Numbered from the stretch's first letter, positions 25,996 to 35,791 are shown. The stretch: DNA of 64,000 bases from Pseudomonadota bacterium (GCA_023436885.1 JAEZHI010000004.1:434001-498000); one strand, 5' to 3'. Notes: a model not told the origin generated them from the letters alone. Numbers and translations: made by a program.

Positions 25996-26070
25996 GCGGC
26001 CTTCGTCTATCGGTTAGGACACTAGCCTTTCACGCTGGAGAGACGGGTTCGATTCCCGTAGGCCGTACCA
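25996..26070 (+). tRNA. tRNA-Glu (anticodon TTC)
   Basis: The 75-base sequence folds into a complete cloverleaf. The acceptor stem GCGGCCT pairs with AGGCCGT (one G-U); the D-arm includes GGTTAGGA; the anticodon arm CTAGC-CTTTCAC-GCTGG presents TTC; the T-arm is ACGGG-TTCGATT-CCCGT. The 3' CCA is encoded in the DNA. The anticodon reads GAA and GAG glutamate codons. Confidence 0.95.
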
Positions 26071-26250
26071 CCCAACATTCTCACTAAATTTCAATCGCTT
26101 GCGGGCTCTGCTGGCCGTCTATGCTTATTGCGCAGATCGGATTGAATGCTCACTATTGCCTACTCGAGCCGAGTGCGGGGAACCAAGCGCTCAAATCTGG
26201 GCACAGTAGTAATCAAAACTGAACTTTTCAAAAGCTCGATTGCGCTTAGA

Positions 26251-26294
26251 AAACCGGCGACGGATATCGTCGTCTTGCGGCGATATCCGTCGCC
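26251..26294 (-). terminator. Strong terminator of the DUF1003 gene
   Basis: A perfect 14-bp inverted repeat (26256-26269 with 26281-26294) is followed on the minus strand by GGTTTTCTAA. It starts 17 bases after the DUF1003 stop. Confidence 0.8.
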
Positions 26295-26311
26295 TGCTTC
26301 AGCGTTGCAAC

Positions 26312-26794
26312 TCAAGCCCTCTCTTCGACAAGCTCGTCCTGCACGCCGATGGTGCCAAGCTGCAGCGCCACAAGCCGCTCGATGTCGGCGCTGAGGGCGT
26401 CAATCTTGGCATGCAGGCCGGCAATTTCAGTCTCGGAGCGCAGGTTGGTTTCGTAGTCGAGACGGGCTTCGAAGCGATCCTTTGCCGCCTGCCGGTTTTG
26501 GCTCATCATGATGATCGGAGCCTGAAGGGCCGCGAGCATCGACAGCATCAGGTTGAGGAAGATGAACGGAAAGGGATCGAAGGCCCGCGCCGCCAGCACG
26601 ACGGTATTGAGAAGAGCCCAGGCGCCCAGGAAGACTCCGAAGCCGATAATGAAAGACCAGGAACCGCCGATGGCGGCGACACGATCAGCCAAACGCTCGC
26701 CAAAAGTGAGGCGCTCGGCGAAAAGCTCATTGGGATCGCGCGGCGCCGTCACCCGACGGAGTTGCTCGGCGAAAAAGCGGATGGTGGTGTTCAT
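26312..26794 (-). CDS. DUF1003 membrane protein
   Basis: A 160-residue protein fitting DUF1003: an N-terminal FGERLADRVAAIGGSWSFI segment, two hydrophobic helices (about 46-66 and 76-96) joined by AFDPFPFIFLN, then SQNRQAAKDRFEARLDYETNLRSETEI, which is highly typical, and an amphipathic C-terminal coiled segment. The family's function is unknown. It is monocistronic, with a strong terminator, and lies convergent to tRNA-Glu. Confidence 0.9.
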   Translation of the reverse strand: MNTTIRFFAEQLRRVTAPRDPNELFAERLTFGERLADRVAAIGGSWSFIIGFGVFLGAWALLNTVVLAARAFDPFPFIFLNLMLSMLAALQAPIIMMSQNRQAAKDRFEARLDYETNLRSETEIAGLHAKIDALSADIERLVALQLGTIGVQDELVEERA

Positions 26795-27091
26795 GGCTCA
26801 CCTTTCTGACGACCGGCCGCCTAAGGCCAGTCGCGGGTGAGCCGATCAGAGATCAGTCCAGCGCAACGGCCTTGGGCGGCACGGTCAATCGACTGTGATC
26901 GTTGCTGGGCATGACCCCTCGGGGGTTCGGTGACGAAGGACGCCGTCGGCGTCGAAAATTGGAATGCCCCCAGATCGAGGCGAAATCAAGTCATGTTTTT
27001 GGGATGGACCCATGTGCCTCTCACATGCCTGATTGCAGCGTAGCGTCCGCCGTGCCATAGCAGCCGCGCCCTCGTTTTCCGGAACATCGCC

Positions 27092-28009
27092 GTGACCGAC
27101 ATTGCCAACGACCTCCTCACCGTTCGAGACCTCCTGCGCTATGCCATGAGCCGCTATGGCGCTGCCGAGATCGGGATTGGTCATGGCACCAGCGAGGCGA
27201 TCGACGACGCCGTCTTCCTGATCCTTGAGTCGCTGCATCTGCCGATCGATGACATCAATCCTTGGCTGGACGCCCGCCTGACCCGCGCCGAGCGGCAGCT
27301 TGTCATCGAGCGCATCGACCGGCGGGTAGACGAACGGGTCCCTACCCCCTACCTGGTCGGCAAGGCCTATATTCAGGACGTACCCTTCGTTGTTGATCCG
27401 CGGGTCATCGTGCCGCGTTCGTTCATCGGCGAGCTGCTGTTCTCGGAGATTTTCTCTGGCGAGGGCGAAGCTTCATTGATCCGCGATCCGGAAGAGATCC
27501 TTTCGGTCGCCGACATCTGTACCGGTTCCGGATGCCTTGCCATACTCGCGGCGATGATTTTCCCGAATGCGGCCGTCGATGCTGTGGATCTTTCCGAGGA
27601 TGCGTTGGATGTCGCTGCGATCAATGTAGACCGCCTCGGAGACGGCCGCGTCGGCCTCTATCATGGCGACCTGTTCGCGCCCCTTGAGGGCAACCGTTAT
27701 GACCTCATCATCACCAACCCACCTTACGTTGATGATGAGGCGATGGCCGAGCTGCCCGACGAGTATCGCCAGGAGCCGGAAATGGCCCTGGCTGGAGGCA
27801 TCGACGGCCTCGACCTCATCCGCAGGATCATCGAGGCGGCTCCCAACCATCTCAATCCTGGTGGCGGCCTGATCTGTGAAGTCGGAAGCGATCGGGAAAT
27901 CCTTGAAATGAACTACCCGGATTTGCCCTTTGTCTGGCTCAATACGGCCGAGTCCGAAGGCGAGGTATTCTGGTTGTCGGCTGAGGATCTTGGCGTCACG
28001 GCGGACTAG
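27092..28009 (+). CDS. prmB: Ribosomal protein uL3 glutamine methyltransferase PrmB
   Basis: A 305-residue SAM-dependent N5-glutamine methyltransferase. The catalytic NPPY motif appears in LIITNPPYVDDEAM, preceded by the SAM loop DICTGSGCLAILAA and by VPRSFIGELL. The N-terminal helical domain and VDDEAMAELPDEYRQEPEMAL place it with PrmB (uL3) rather than PrmC (release factors). The start is GTG (MTDIANDLL). No operon partner is apparent. Confidence 0.92.
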   Translation: MTDIANDLLTVRDLLRYAMSRYGAAEIGIGHGTSEAIDDAVFLILESLHLPIDDINPWLDARLTRAERQLVIERIDRRVDERVPTPYLVGKAYIQDVPFVVDPRVIVPRSFIGELLFSEIFSGEGEASLIRDPEEILSVADICTGSGCLAILAAMIFPNAAVDAVDLSEDALDVAAINVDRLGDGRVGLYHGDLFAPLEGNRYDLIITNPPYVDDEAMAELPDEYRQEPEMALAGGIDGLDLIRRIIEAAPNHLNPGGGLICEVGSDREILEMNYPDLPFVWLNTAESEGEVFWLSAEDLGVTAD

Positions 28010-28024
28010 GTTCGCAATTGCATA

Positions 28025-28066
28025 AAACGCATATCTCAAAATAAAAATCGCATGAGACATGCGTTT
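28025..28066. repeat. Imperfect inverted repeat downstream of prmB
   Basis: Two 13-base arms (28025-28037 and 28054-28066) pair with one mismatch around a 16-base A-rich spacer. The A+T-rich arms and lack of a T-tract make it a weak terminator; it could equally be an operator for glgP. Confidence 0.4.
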
Positions 28067-28300
28067 GTGGGATGGCTTTGTGCCGTTTTCTTGCGTTTTT
28101 TCCCAATTGTGCTTCCGGCGGTCTAGACAGCTGTCACGGCGCTCGTCAGTGTCCGCGAAAGAGGCCGCGGCCGCGCGCCGCGTAGTCTTGGCGACGATTA
28201 TCCGGTGACGGTACTTGGCGTTACGGCGCTACCGAAGAATTCGGTCACGGCCTCGTAACCTTCATCGGTGACAATCGATCGAAAAACGCAGGGACCACCG

Positions 28301-30757
28301 ATGAACGATACTTCCAGGATCGATGAGGCCGCCGGCTCCGCCGGTCAAGCGACCCCTCTCACGACCACAGAATTCAGAGACGCTGTCCGCGCCAAGCTCG
28401 CCTACTCGGTTGGCAAAGATCCAGCTCGTGCGACGGCCAAGGACTGGAGCATGGCGCTTTCGCTTGCCGTGCGTGACAAGGTCGTCGAGCGCTGGTTCGA
28501 GTCGACCAAGGCCTCGCACGCCGGTCAGAAGAAGCACGTCTACTATCTTTCCATGGAGTTCCTGATCGGTCGTCTTCTGAACGACGCGGTCTGCAACCTC
28601 GGTATCGAGGCACAGGTCAGATCTGCCTGTGCAGAGCTCGGCATCGATTATCAGGCCCAGTTGGAGCAGGAAAGCGATGCCGCCCTCGGTAACGGCGGTC
28701 TCGGCCGCCTTGCCGCCTGCTTCCTCGATTCCATGTCGACCTTGGGCATCCCCGCCCATGGCTACGGAATTCGTTACGACCACGGCCTGTTCCGCCAACG
28801 CTTCCACGACGGCTGGCAGATCGAGGAACCGGAGGATTGGCTGGTTTCCGGCCGCGCCTGGGAGTTCGAGCGTGCCGAGATGGCCTATCTCGTCAAGTTC
28901 GGTGGACAGATCTCCTTTGACGGACATGGTGCGACCTACTGGCGCGCCGATGAGACCGTGAAGGCTGTTGCTTACGATACGCCGATCGCCGGCTGGAAGG
29001 GGCGTCACGTCAACACGTTGCGCCTTTGGGCCTCTCGTCCTGTTGAGGTTCTCGACCTGGGTCGCTTCAACCACGGCGACTATATGTCGGCCGCTGAAAA
29101 GACAATTCGCGCCGAGACGATCTCGCGCGTTCTCTATCCCGACGACACTACGGCCGAAGGCAAGGAGCTCCGCCTGAAGCAGGAGTATTTCTTTACCTCC
29201 GCTTCCCTGCAGGACATCATCCGTCGGTACCTGGAAGACAACGATGACATCCGCAAGTTGCCGAACCAAGTAGCGATTCAGATGAATGATACGCATCCAT
29301 CGATCGCGGTCGCCGAGCTGATGCGCATCCTTGCTGACGACTATCGGTTGACCTTCCCGGAGGCCTTCGAAGTAACGCGTCAGTGCCTCAGCTATACCAA
29401 CCACACGCTGATGCCCGAGGCCCTGGAACGCTGGAATACCAACCTGTTCCGCAAGGTGCTGCCGCGTCATATGCAGATCATCGAGTGGATCGACTATCAC
29501 CATCTTGCCGAGGTCCAGGGACGTAACCTACCCGTATCGCTGGACGCCATTCGCATCATCGAGTGGGGTAGCGAGATCAAGATGGGCAGCCTCGCCTTTG
29601 TCGGCTCCCGGCGTGTCAATGGCGTGTCTGCGCTTCATACAGAGCTGATGAAGCAGACGGTGTTCAAGGACTACCATGTCCTCTACCCTGACCGCATCGT
29701 CAACGAAACCAACGGTATTACGCCACGGCGCTGGCTCTACGAGTGCAATCCCGGCTTGCGTGCGTTGCTACTGGAAGCGATCGGCGATGGCTGGGTGGAC
29801 AACCTCGAGAAAATCGAGGACGCCGCCAAGTTTGCGACGGATCCGAGTTTCCGTGACAAGTTCGCTGCCGCCAAGCAGGCCAACAAGGTGCGCCTGGCCG
29901 CAGAGATCGAGCGACGTATCGGCCTGCGGGTCGATCCGACCGCTTTGTTCGATGTTCAGATCAAGCGCATGCATGAGTACAAGCGCCAGCTCCTGAATAT
30001 CTTGGAGACGATTGCCCTCTATCAGGCCATTCGTCGTGGCCCTGGCGCCGAGTGGACACCGCGCGTCAAGATCTTTGGCGGCAAGGCAGCTCCCGGCTAC
30101 CAGATCGCCAAGCGCATCATCAAGCTGGCCAACGATGTTGCTCGCGTCGTGAATAACGACCCGATCATCGGCGACCGGCTAAAGGTCGCAGTGCTGCCGA
30201 ACTACAATGTTTCTCTAGCCGAGATTATCATTCCGGCGGCCGACCTTTCCGAGCAGATCTCGACGGCCGGCATGGAGGCTTCGGGTACGGGTAACATGAA
30301 GCTGGCGCTCAATGGTGCCTTGACCATCGGCACGCTTGACGGCGCCAATGTCGAGATCGCCGAGCGGGTCGGTCCCGACAACATTTATATCTTCGGTCTC
30401 ACCGCAGATGATGTCGCCGGCTTGCGTCAGCGGGGCTACAATCCAAACGCGACGATCGACAGCGACCCGACGCTAAAGGGCGCCATCGACGCCATGGTCA
30501 ACGGCACCTTCTCGCCCGACGATCATGGTCGGTTCAACGAGGTGGCTGATCGTCTGTGGCACACAGACTGGTTCTTGGTGACGGCGGACTTCCAGTCCTA
30601 CTTCCAGACTCAGCGGACCGTCGACGTCGACTACCGCGACAAGGCCCGCTGGACTGAACGGTCGATCCTCAACACCACGAAGGTGGGCTGGTTCTCCTCC
30701 GATCGCACCATTCGTGGATACTCCAAGGACGTTTGGGGCGTCGAGCCGAGCTTCTGA
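28301..30757 (+). CDS. glgP: Glycogen/maltodextrin phosphorylase GlgP
   Basis: An 818-residue glucan phosphorylase that releases glucose 1-phosphate from alpha-1,4-glucans. Landmarks are YYLSMEFLIGR, GNGGLGRLAACFLDSM, NDTHPSIAVAELMR, KRMHEYKRQLLN and the pyridoxal-phosphate site EASGTGNMKLALNGALTIGTLDGANVEI (lysine of NMK). Length is as in E. coli GlgP. AGGGA upstream supports the MNDTSRID start over one 11 codons earlier. No other glycogen genes are in the window; a GH13 glucosidase lies 19 kb away. Confidence 0.95.
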   Translation: MNDTSRIDEAAGSAGQATPLTTTEFRDAVRAKLAYSVGKDPARATAKDWSMALSLAVRDKVVERWFESTKASHAGQKKHVYYLSMEFLIGRLLNDAVCNLGIEAQVRSACAELGIDYQAQLEQESDAALGNGGLGRLAACFLDSMSTLGIPAHGYGIRYDHGLFRQRFHDGWQIEEPEDWLVSGRAWEFERAEMAYLVKFGGQISFDGHGATYWRADETVKAVAYDTPIAGWKGRHVNTLRLWASRPVEVLDLGRFNHGDYMSAAEKTIRAETISRVLYPDDTTAEGKELRLKQEYFFTSASLQDIIRRYLEDNDDIRKLPNQVAIQMNDTHPSIAVAELMRILADDYRLTFPEAFEVTRQCLSYTNHTLMPEALERWNTNLFRKVLPRHMQIIEWIDYHHLAEVQGRNLPVSLDAIRIIEWGSEIKMGSLAFVGSRRVNGVSALHTELMKQTVFKDYHVLYPDRIVNETNGITPRRWLYECNPGLRALLLEAIGDGWVDNLEKIEDAAKFATDPSFRDKFAAAKQANKVRLAAEIERRIGLRVDPTALFDVQIKRMHEYKRQLLNILETIALYQAIRRGPGAEWTPRVKIFGGKAAPGYQIAKRIIKLANDVARVVNNDPIIGDRLKVAVLPNYNVSLAEIIIPAADLSEQISTAGMEASGTGNMKLALNGALTIGTLDGANVEIAERVGPDNIYIFGLTADDVAGLRQRGYNPNATIDSDPTLKGAIDAMVNGTFSPDDHGRFNEVADRLWHTDWFLVTADFQSYFQTQRTVDVDYRDKARWTERSILNTTKVGWFSSDRTIRGYSKDVWGVEPSF

Positions 30758-30775
30758 CGCGACATTATTTCAAAT

Positions 30776-30813
30776 GCAAAACGGGCGGCAGGTTTTTGAC
30801 CTCGCCGCCCGTT
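30776..30813. terminator. Bidirectional terminator between glgP and the DUF2249 gene
   Basis: A perfect 10-bp stem (30780-30789 with 30804-30813) with extra inner pairing lies between convergent stop codons. The minus-strand side is followed by TTTTGCATTT, so it best serves the DUF2249 gene. Confidence 0.75.
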
Positions 30814-30842
30814 CCGCTTTCCGCCCCGAGCGACGGAAGATC

Positions 30843-31157
30843 TTAATGATCGCAGCTGTGACGAGCCAATGCAGCCAGCGCGGCAGCGCCCTCGCGGGCC
30901 AGTTCAGGATCGAAGGCAGAACGGGTGATGCGCACACGGAAGGCTTCGTCGGTCCGCGGCAAGGCTTCCCAGCGGTAGCGTCCCGGGAGGACGTCTTCGA
31001 AATGGCCACGCAGCCCAACCGGCTCATGATCGTTGATGACCACGAGCGACTCGCCTTCGGCTAGACGATCAAATCCGCCGAAAATAATGGCGCGCCGATT
31101 AACGCACGGCAGGCCGCGTACGTCGAGTTGAAGGTCCTGGGTGGCTGTGTCGGTCAT
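30843..31157 (-). CDS. DUF2249 (TusA-like fold) protein
   Basis: A 104-residue protein with the DUF2249 pattern: LDVRGLPCVNRRAIIFGGFDRLAEGESLVVINDHEP, then GRYRWEA. DUF2249 is related to the TusA/SirA fold; here one cysteine (LPC) occupies the position of the sulfur-carrying Cys, but sulfur transfer is not established for this group. The domain often accompanies denitrification or hemerythrin-like proteins; none is seen here. The start at MTDTATQ is preferred to an open frame 23 codons longer. Confidence 0.85.
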   Translation of the reverse strand: MTDTATQDLQLDVRGLPCVNRRAIIFGGFDRLAEGESLVVINDHEPVGLRGHFEDVLPGRYRWEALPRTDEAFRVRITRSAFDPELAREGAAALAALARHSCDH

Positions 31158-31423
31158 GGCTTTCTCCACTTCGTCAGTGGCTGGAAGATAGAGAGGTCTG
31201 CTTCCGCGGACTTTGCTCCTGCGCAAACCGGAGAAAACTTCTCTGCTATCCCGGTAACCGGCGGGCCTCTCTCGAACGCAGGTTGACCTCGTCCGGCGAG
31301 CCTCCTACCACTTGGTATCTCCACGGATGCGAGACGGCCGAATGGTTTGCCGCCCGCAGCCTTCCCGACGTAAGGCACGCCATTTTTTACGGCGCGCAGT
31401 TCTTCTTACCAAGCGATGGTACC

Positions 31424-32470
31424 ATGCAGCCTGTATTCGACGGACATAACGACGTTCTGCTGCGTCTTTGGGAAACGGCGCGCAACGGCGGCGACCCGAT
31501 CAATGAGTTCCGGGATGGAATTCCGACGGGCCATATCGACGGGCCGCGTGCCAAAGCTGGTGGATTGGCCGGCGGTCTTTGCGCGATCTTCGTGCCGTCG
31601 AGGCAGGGCGACCGTCCCATGCTCGGCCAAGGCACTTATGCCTCCCCGCTTGCGGAGCCGATTGATCAGCCGGCGGCGCTCGCCGCTGCGACAGGCATGG
31701 CGGGAATCGCCCGCCGCCTCGACCGAGAGGGAGCTTGGCGCCTTTGCACCTCGACCGCCTCGATCCGCAAAGCCATTGACGATGATGTTTTCGCGGCGGT
31801 TCTGCACATGGAGGGCTGCGAACCCATTGATGTGGACCTCTACGCCCTAGATCTCTTTTATGCTGCGGGACTGAGATCGTTGGGGCCGGTCTGGAGCCGA
31901 ACCAACGCTTTCGGCTATGGCGTGCCCTTTGCCTACCCGAGTTCTCCGGATACCGGTCCCGGCCTTACCGACGCGGGCATTCGCTTGGTGAAAGCCTGTA
32001 ACCGGCTCGGCATCATGATCGACCTGTCGCACATTACCGAGCAGGGATTCTGGGACGTCGCCAAGACGTCCGAAATGCCGCTGGTCGCCACCCACTCGAA
32101 CGTCCACGCCATCACGCCGGTCACGCGTAACCTGACGGACAAGCAGCTCGACGCCATCCGCGAGACAGGTGGCATGGTTGGGCTCAACTATGCGACATCC
32201 TTCTTGCGGCCAGATGGACAGGAAAATGCCTCGACCCCGCTGACGGACATGGTCCGCCATGTCGATTATCTGGTCGAGCGTCTCGGCATAAACTGCGTTG
32301 GCCTTGGCTCCGACTACGACGGAGCCACGATCCCCGCCGAGATCGGGGATGCCGCCGGCCAACAGGCATTGGTCGGCGCTTTAAGGCAGGCTGGTTACGG
32401 AGAGGCGGAGCTTATCAAGCTCTGCCGAGACAATTGGTTGCGGGTATTGGCCAAGACTTGGCGCGAGTAA
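31424..32470 (+). CDS. Membrane-dipeptidase-type (M19) zinc dipeptidase
   Basis: A 348-residue amidohydrolase-superfamily dipeptidase (renal dipeptidase family). The zinc ligands are visible: DGHND near the N-terminus (His8, Asp10), Glu130 in LHMEGCE, then LSHI and THSN. LGSDYDGA near the C-terminus is also conserved. It has no signal peptide, so it is probably cytoplasmic, hydrolysing dipeptides or, as for some bacterial members, proline-containing substrates. An open TTG frame extends 47 codons upstream without family support; the ribosome site is weak. It converges with the xylose-type transporter operon. Confidence 0.9.
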   Translation: MQPVFDGHNDVLLRLWETARNGGDPINEFRDGIPTGHIDGPRAKAGGLAGGLCAIFVPSRQGDRPMLGQGTYASPLAEPIDQPAALAAATGMAGIARRLDREGAWRLCTSTASIRKAIDDDVFAAVLHMEGCEPIDVDLYALDLFYAAGLRSLGPVWSRTNAFGYGVPFAYPSSPDTGPGLTDAGIRLVKACNRLGIMIDLSHITEQGFWDVAKTSEMPLVATHSNVHAITPVTRNLTDKQLDAIRETGGMVGLNYATSFLRPDGQENASTPLTDMVRHVDYLVERLGINCVGLGSDYDGATIPAEIGDAAGQQALVGALRQAGYGEAELIKLCRDNWLRVLAKTWRE

Positions 32471-32540
32471 GGTCAAAGGCCTGAGCCTAACGTTCTGCGC
32501 TTGCGATATCGACACTAATCCGCAAAAGCGGAGTTCAACA

Positions 32541-32566
32541 AAAGACCCTGCCTTTTAAAGGCAGGG
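32541..32566 (-). terminator. Terminator of the xylFGH transporter operon
   Basis: A perfect 9-bp stem (32546-32554 with 32558-32566) is followed on the minus strand by TCTTTTGTT. A second hairpin without a T-tract (32611-32617 with 32630-32636) lies between it and the xylH stop. Confidence 0.6.
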
Positions 32567-32644
32567 CCGTTGTCCAAACCCCGAGATTTGCAAACGCTGT
32601 GCAGGACGTTGGCTGGCCCTCTCTTGAGAGCCAGCCACATCTCG

Positions 32645-33814
32645 TCAGCCGCGCTGGTTACCCGACGACACGATATCCATGTAAACGGCGGCAACCAGGA
32701 TGATGCCCTTCACGATCTGCTGCCAGAAGGTATCGATGCCCATCATTGACATGCCGTTGTCGAGACTGGCCATGATCACGGCACCAACCAGAGCGCCTGA
32801 CACCGATCCAACACCGCCGCGCATCGACGTACCGCCGATGAAGCAGGATGCGATCGCGTCTAGCTCATTGCCGAAGCCCGCCGATGGTGTACCGGCTGCA
32901 AGGCGAGCTGTGGTGGTGAGGCCCGCGAATGCGCACATCAAGCCCATCAAGGCGAACACCATCATCTTCACGAAGGCGACGTTGACGCCGGAAAGCCGCG
33001 TCGCCTCCATGTTGGAGCCAACGGCGTAGATGTGGCGGCCAAAGGTCGTCTTGTTGCCGATGATCGTGAACACCGCGAGAATGATCAGGAGGATCAGAAC
33101 CGGCACCGGAACACCCTGATAGTCATTCAGGGTTAGGACGAAACCGAGGATGATGGCGCCAGCAAACAGCAGACGACCAACCTCGGCCGGCATGGTCGGA
33201 ACAGAAAGATTGTGCTTCTGGCGATTTATTCGGGTACGGAATGCAAGAAACACCAGAACGAGAAACAGCAGAACGCCGCCGGCATCGCCAACCAGTTCTG
33301 GTAGATATCCCTGCCCGATAAACTTCAACGGCTCGTGCACAGGAGCAATGGTGATGCCGCCCGTGATGCCAAGCACCACGCCGCGGAAGGCAAGCTGGCC
33401 GCCCAGAGTGACGATGAACGACGGGATGCCCAGGTAAGCCGTGAGCCAGCCAACCATCACGCCGAAGAACAGGCCCATTGCGATGACCACCGTAATGGTC
33501 TGCCACAAGGGCAAAGAGTAGGTCACGTCCATGACGGCTGCGATGCCGCCCAGCAAACCGAGCAGCGAGCCGACGGACAGGTCGATTTCTCCTGCGACGA
33601 TCACGAACACCATAGCTGATGCCAGCATGCCCGTGATGGCCATCTGACGCAGCAGGTTGGAGAAGTTGCGCGGCGTCAGGAACTGCGAACCGCCCAAGTC
33701 TGAATCATAGGTGAGGTAGCCGAAAAATGCCCAGATGATCGCAATGACAATCAGAAGGGCAACGATCTTGTACTCGGACAGGAACTTCCTGACGTCTTTC
33801 TTGGTAAGTGTCAT
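32645..33814 (-). CDS. xylH: Xylose-type ABC transporter permease XylH
   Basis: A 389-residue inner-membrane permease of the monosaccharide ABC class. GEIDLSVGSLLGLLGGIAAV, GRHIYAVGSNMEATRLSGVNV (with the EAA-like cytoplasmic loop) and FIGGTSMRGGVGSVSGALVGA are characteristic, with about ten hydrophobic helices. It is the last gene of the xylF-xylG-xylH set, 33 bp after xylG. XylF in the same operon is a close family match, so D-xylose is the leading substrate, although no xylose catabolic genes are nearby. Confidence 0.92.
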   Translation of the reverse strand: MTLTKKDVRKFLSEYKIVALLIVIAIIWAFFGYLTYDSDLGGSQFLTPRNFSNLLRQMAITGMLASAMVFVIVAGEIDLSVGSLLGLLGGIAAVMDVTYSLPLWQTITVVIAMGLFFGVMVGWLTAYLGIPSFIVTLGGQLAFRGVVLGITGGITIAPVHEPLKFIGQGYLPELVGDAGGVLLFLVLVFLAFRTRINRQKHNLSVPTMPAEVGRLLFAGAIILGFVLTLNDYQGVPVPVLILLIILAVFTIIGNKTTFGRHIYAVGSNMEATRLSGVNVAFVKMMVFALMGLMCAFAGLTTTARLAAGTPSAGFGNELDAIASCFIGGTSMRGGVGSVSGALVGAVIMASLDNGMSMMGIDTFWQQIVKGIILVAAVYMDIVSSGNQRG

Positions 33815-33847
33815 GGTCGTACACCGGTATTCTTAAGAATGAGGAGC

Positions 33848-35386
33848 TCAGGCGGCTTCCGTGATCGGTTGGCCAATGGCGGCAGCAAGAACTTTTTCCT
33901 GCGTGAGGCCTTCATTGATGAAGTTGCCTCGCAGCTTGCCCTCGCCCATCACCAGAACGCGGTCGCTGATGCCCAGAACTTCTGGCATCTCCGAAGAGAT
34001 CATCAGAACTGCGACGCCCTGTTTGGCGAGCTCGAAGATCAGCTTGTAGATCTCGTATTTGGCGCCAACGTCGATTCCGCGCGTCGGCTCATCGAGGATC
34101 AACACCTTGGGTTCCGGCAACAGCATCTTGGCGACAACGGCCTTCTGTTGATTTCCACCTGACAGTGAGGCGATCGGAAGGAGAGGCTCAGCCGTCTTGA
34201 CCTTCATGCGAATGATCTGATTCTGGATCTCCGCCAGTTCGGCTTCGGACTGAATGAATCCGCCGCTGGTGTAGCGCTTCAGCACCGACATGGTGATGTT
34301 GTAACCAACCCCCATCAGCGGCACGATGCCGTGACGTTTTCGGTCTTCGGGAACCATGCAGATACCGAGCTTGACCGCGTCGCGCGGTGCACGAACATTG
34401 ATCTCCTTGCCCTCAAGGAAGACCTTTCCTTCGTGGTCACCGTTCCAACAACCGAACAGCTTGCAGGCAAGCTCGGTGCGTCCGGCACCGACAAGACCTG
34501 CGACGCCAAGAATCTCACCTTTGCGAATTTCGAACGAGACGTTGTCGACGACCTTACGTTCGCGGTTGGTCACATCCCAACAGGAGATGTTCTTGGCTTC
34601 GAAAATGACATCGCCAATGGTGTGGGCCTCGCGCGGGAAGAGATTCTTCATCTCGCGGCCGACCATCATGGTAATGATCTTGTTGGTGTCGAGCTCGGCC
34701 ATCGGCTGGGTGCCGATGTGGGTACCATCGCGAATGACGGTGACGGTGTCGGCGATCTCGGCCACTTCATCGAGCTTGTGCGAGATATAGACACAGGCCA
34801 TTCCGTGGGCCTTGAATTCCTTGATGAGGTCCAGCAGCGTTCTGGTCTCGGAGGTCGTCAGGGCCGAGGTGGGCTCATCAAGGATCAGGAGTTTGGCGTT
34901 CTTGTTGAGCGCCTTGGCGATTTCCACCAGTTGCTGCTTGCCGCCCGAATAGTTGTAGACCGGTACTGCAACGTTGATGTCGCTCATCTTGAGGCGAGCC
35001 ATGAGCTTTTCAGCTTCGGCGTTCATGCGGTCATAGTCGATGAACCCGGCTCGCGTCCTGGGCTCGGCACCTAGGAAGATATTCTCGGCCACCGTCAGAT
35101 GCGGCACCATCATCAGCTCCTGATGGATGATGACAATGCCTGCCTCCTCGGTTTCCCGAATGTTGCGTGCCTTGAGTTCCTTGCCTTCCCAGAGGATTTC
35201 GCCCGACCAGGTTCCGTAAGGATAAACAGCGGAAAGAACCTTCATCAGCGTCGATTTGCCGGCACCGTTCTCGCCGCAAAGACCCACGCACTCACCACGG
35301 CGAACCCGGAGGTGAATTCCATCGATCGCCTTGACGCCATTAAAGTCCTTGGTGATGTTGTGCATCTCCAAGAGGTAGTCTGACAT
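33848..35386 (-). CDS. xylG: Xylose-type ABC transporter double ATPase XylG
   Basis: A 512-residue cytoplasmic ATPase with two tandem ABC domains, as in all monosaccharide importers. Domain 1 has Walker A GENGAGKST, signature YSGGKQQ and Walker B LLILDEPTSAL. Domain 2 has a degenerate Walker A (GLVGAGRTE), signature SLSGGNQQK and VLILDEPTRGID. The start MSDYLLEMHN follows a GGGAG site nine bases upstream; a longer open frame upstream is not conserved. Confidence 0.95.
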   Translation of the reverse strand: MSDYLLEMHNITKDFNGVKAIDGIHLRVRRGECVGLCGENGAGKSTLMKVLSAVYPYGTWSGEILWEGKELKARNIRETEEAGIVIIHQELMMVPHLTVAENIFLGAEPRTRAGFIDYDRMNAEAEKLMARLKMSDINVAVPVYNYSGGKQQLVEIAKALNKNAKLLILDEPTSALTTSETRTLLDLIKEFKAHGMACVYISHKLDEVAEIADTVTVIRDGTHIGTQPMAELDTNKIITMMVGREMKNLFPREAHTIGDVIFEAKNISCWDVTNRERKVVDNVSFEIRKGEILGVAGLVGAGRTELACKLFGCWNGDHEGKVFLEGKEINVRAPRDAVKLGICMVPEDRKRHGIVPLMGVGYNITMSVLKRYTSGGFIQSEAELAEIQNQIIRMKVKTAEPLLPIASLSGGNQQKAVVAKMLLPEPKVLILDEPTRGIDVGAKYEIYKLIFELAKQGVAVLMISSEMPEVLGISDRVLVMGEGKLRGNFINEGLTQEKVLAAAIGQPITEAA

Positions 35387-35791
35387 GGACCGCACTCCCT
35401 TCGACGGCGCCTGCGGCCTCCGGCCAACCTCGCGCGCCATCCCTTCCGTTCGGGACATCGAGCCACCGATAAGGGCACATCGCTTCCCTGAACCGGCATC
35501 TCGCCGAAAACGACACGGCGCCGCCCCCGCGGTTCGCCGAAGCAACACGGTACCTCGGCGAGGCGCCGCGACGCGCAACTACTGTCTTGCGTGATGACTG
35601 GAGGTATCGGTCGCCGACACCTATCCAATCAGACGTGGCTGAAACATCAGACACGTAACCCCGCGGTCATTCGCTGAAATGGCCTGAGGGTATTGGCGCC
35701 ATTCGGCAGATCAATCCGATGAACCTTCCCGATGCCATCGGAAAAGCACACCGGGGCGGATCTAGTCCGCCCCGGTGCTCTGACAGAGTTA
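35387..35791. other. Long xylF-xylG intercistronic region
   Basis: About 405 bases between two genes of one operon. It contains a strong stem-loop close to the xylF stop, and no plausible gene beyond it. A secondary promoter for xylGH could lie here, but none is evident. Confidence 0.6.
35744..35777 (-). terminator. Stem-loop between xylF and xylG
   Basis: A perfect 12-bp G+C-rich stem (35749-35760 with 35766-35777) with a 5-base loop is followed on the minus strand by CTTTTCC. Coming directly after the binding-protein gene, it probably acts as a partial terminator or 3' stabiliser that keeps xylF transcripts in excess over xylGH. Confidence 0.7.

Noticed and set aside
25996..26311. Integration site at tRNA-Glu
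   Set aside because: No integrase, no repeated tRNA 3' end and no change in gene type are seen next to it.
28262..29503. 413-codon frame opposite glgP
   Set aside because: Antisense to conserved glycogen phosphorylase; composition explained by codon bias.
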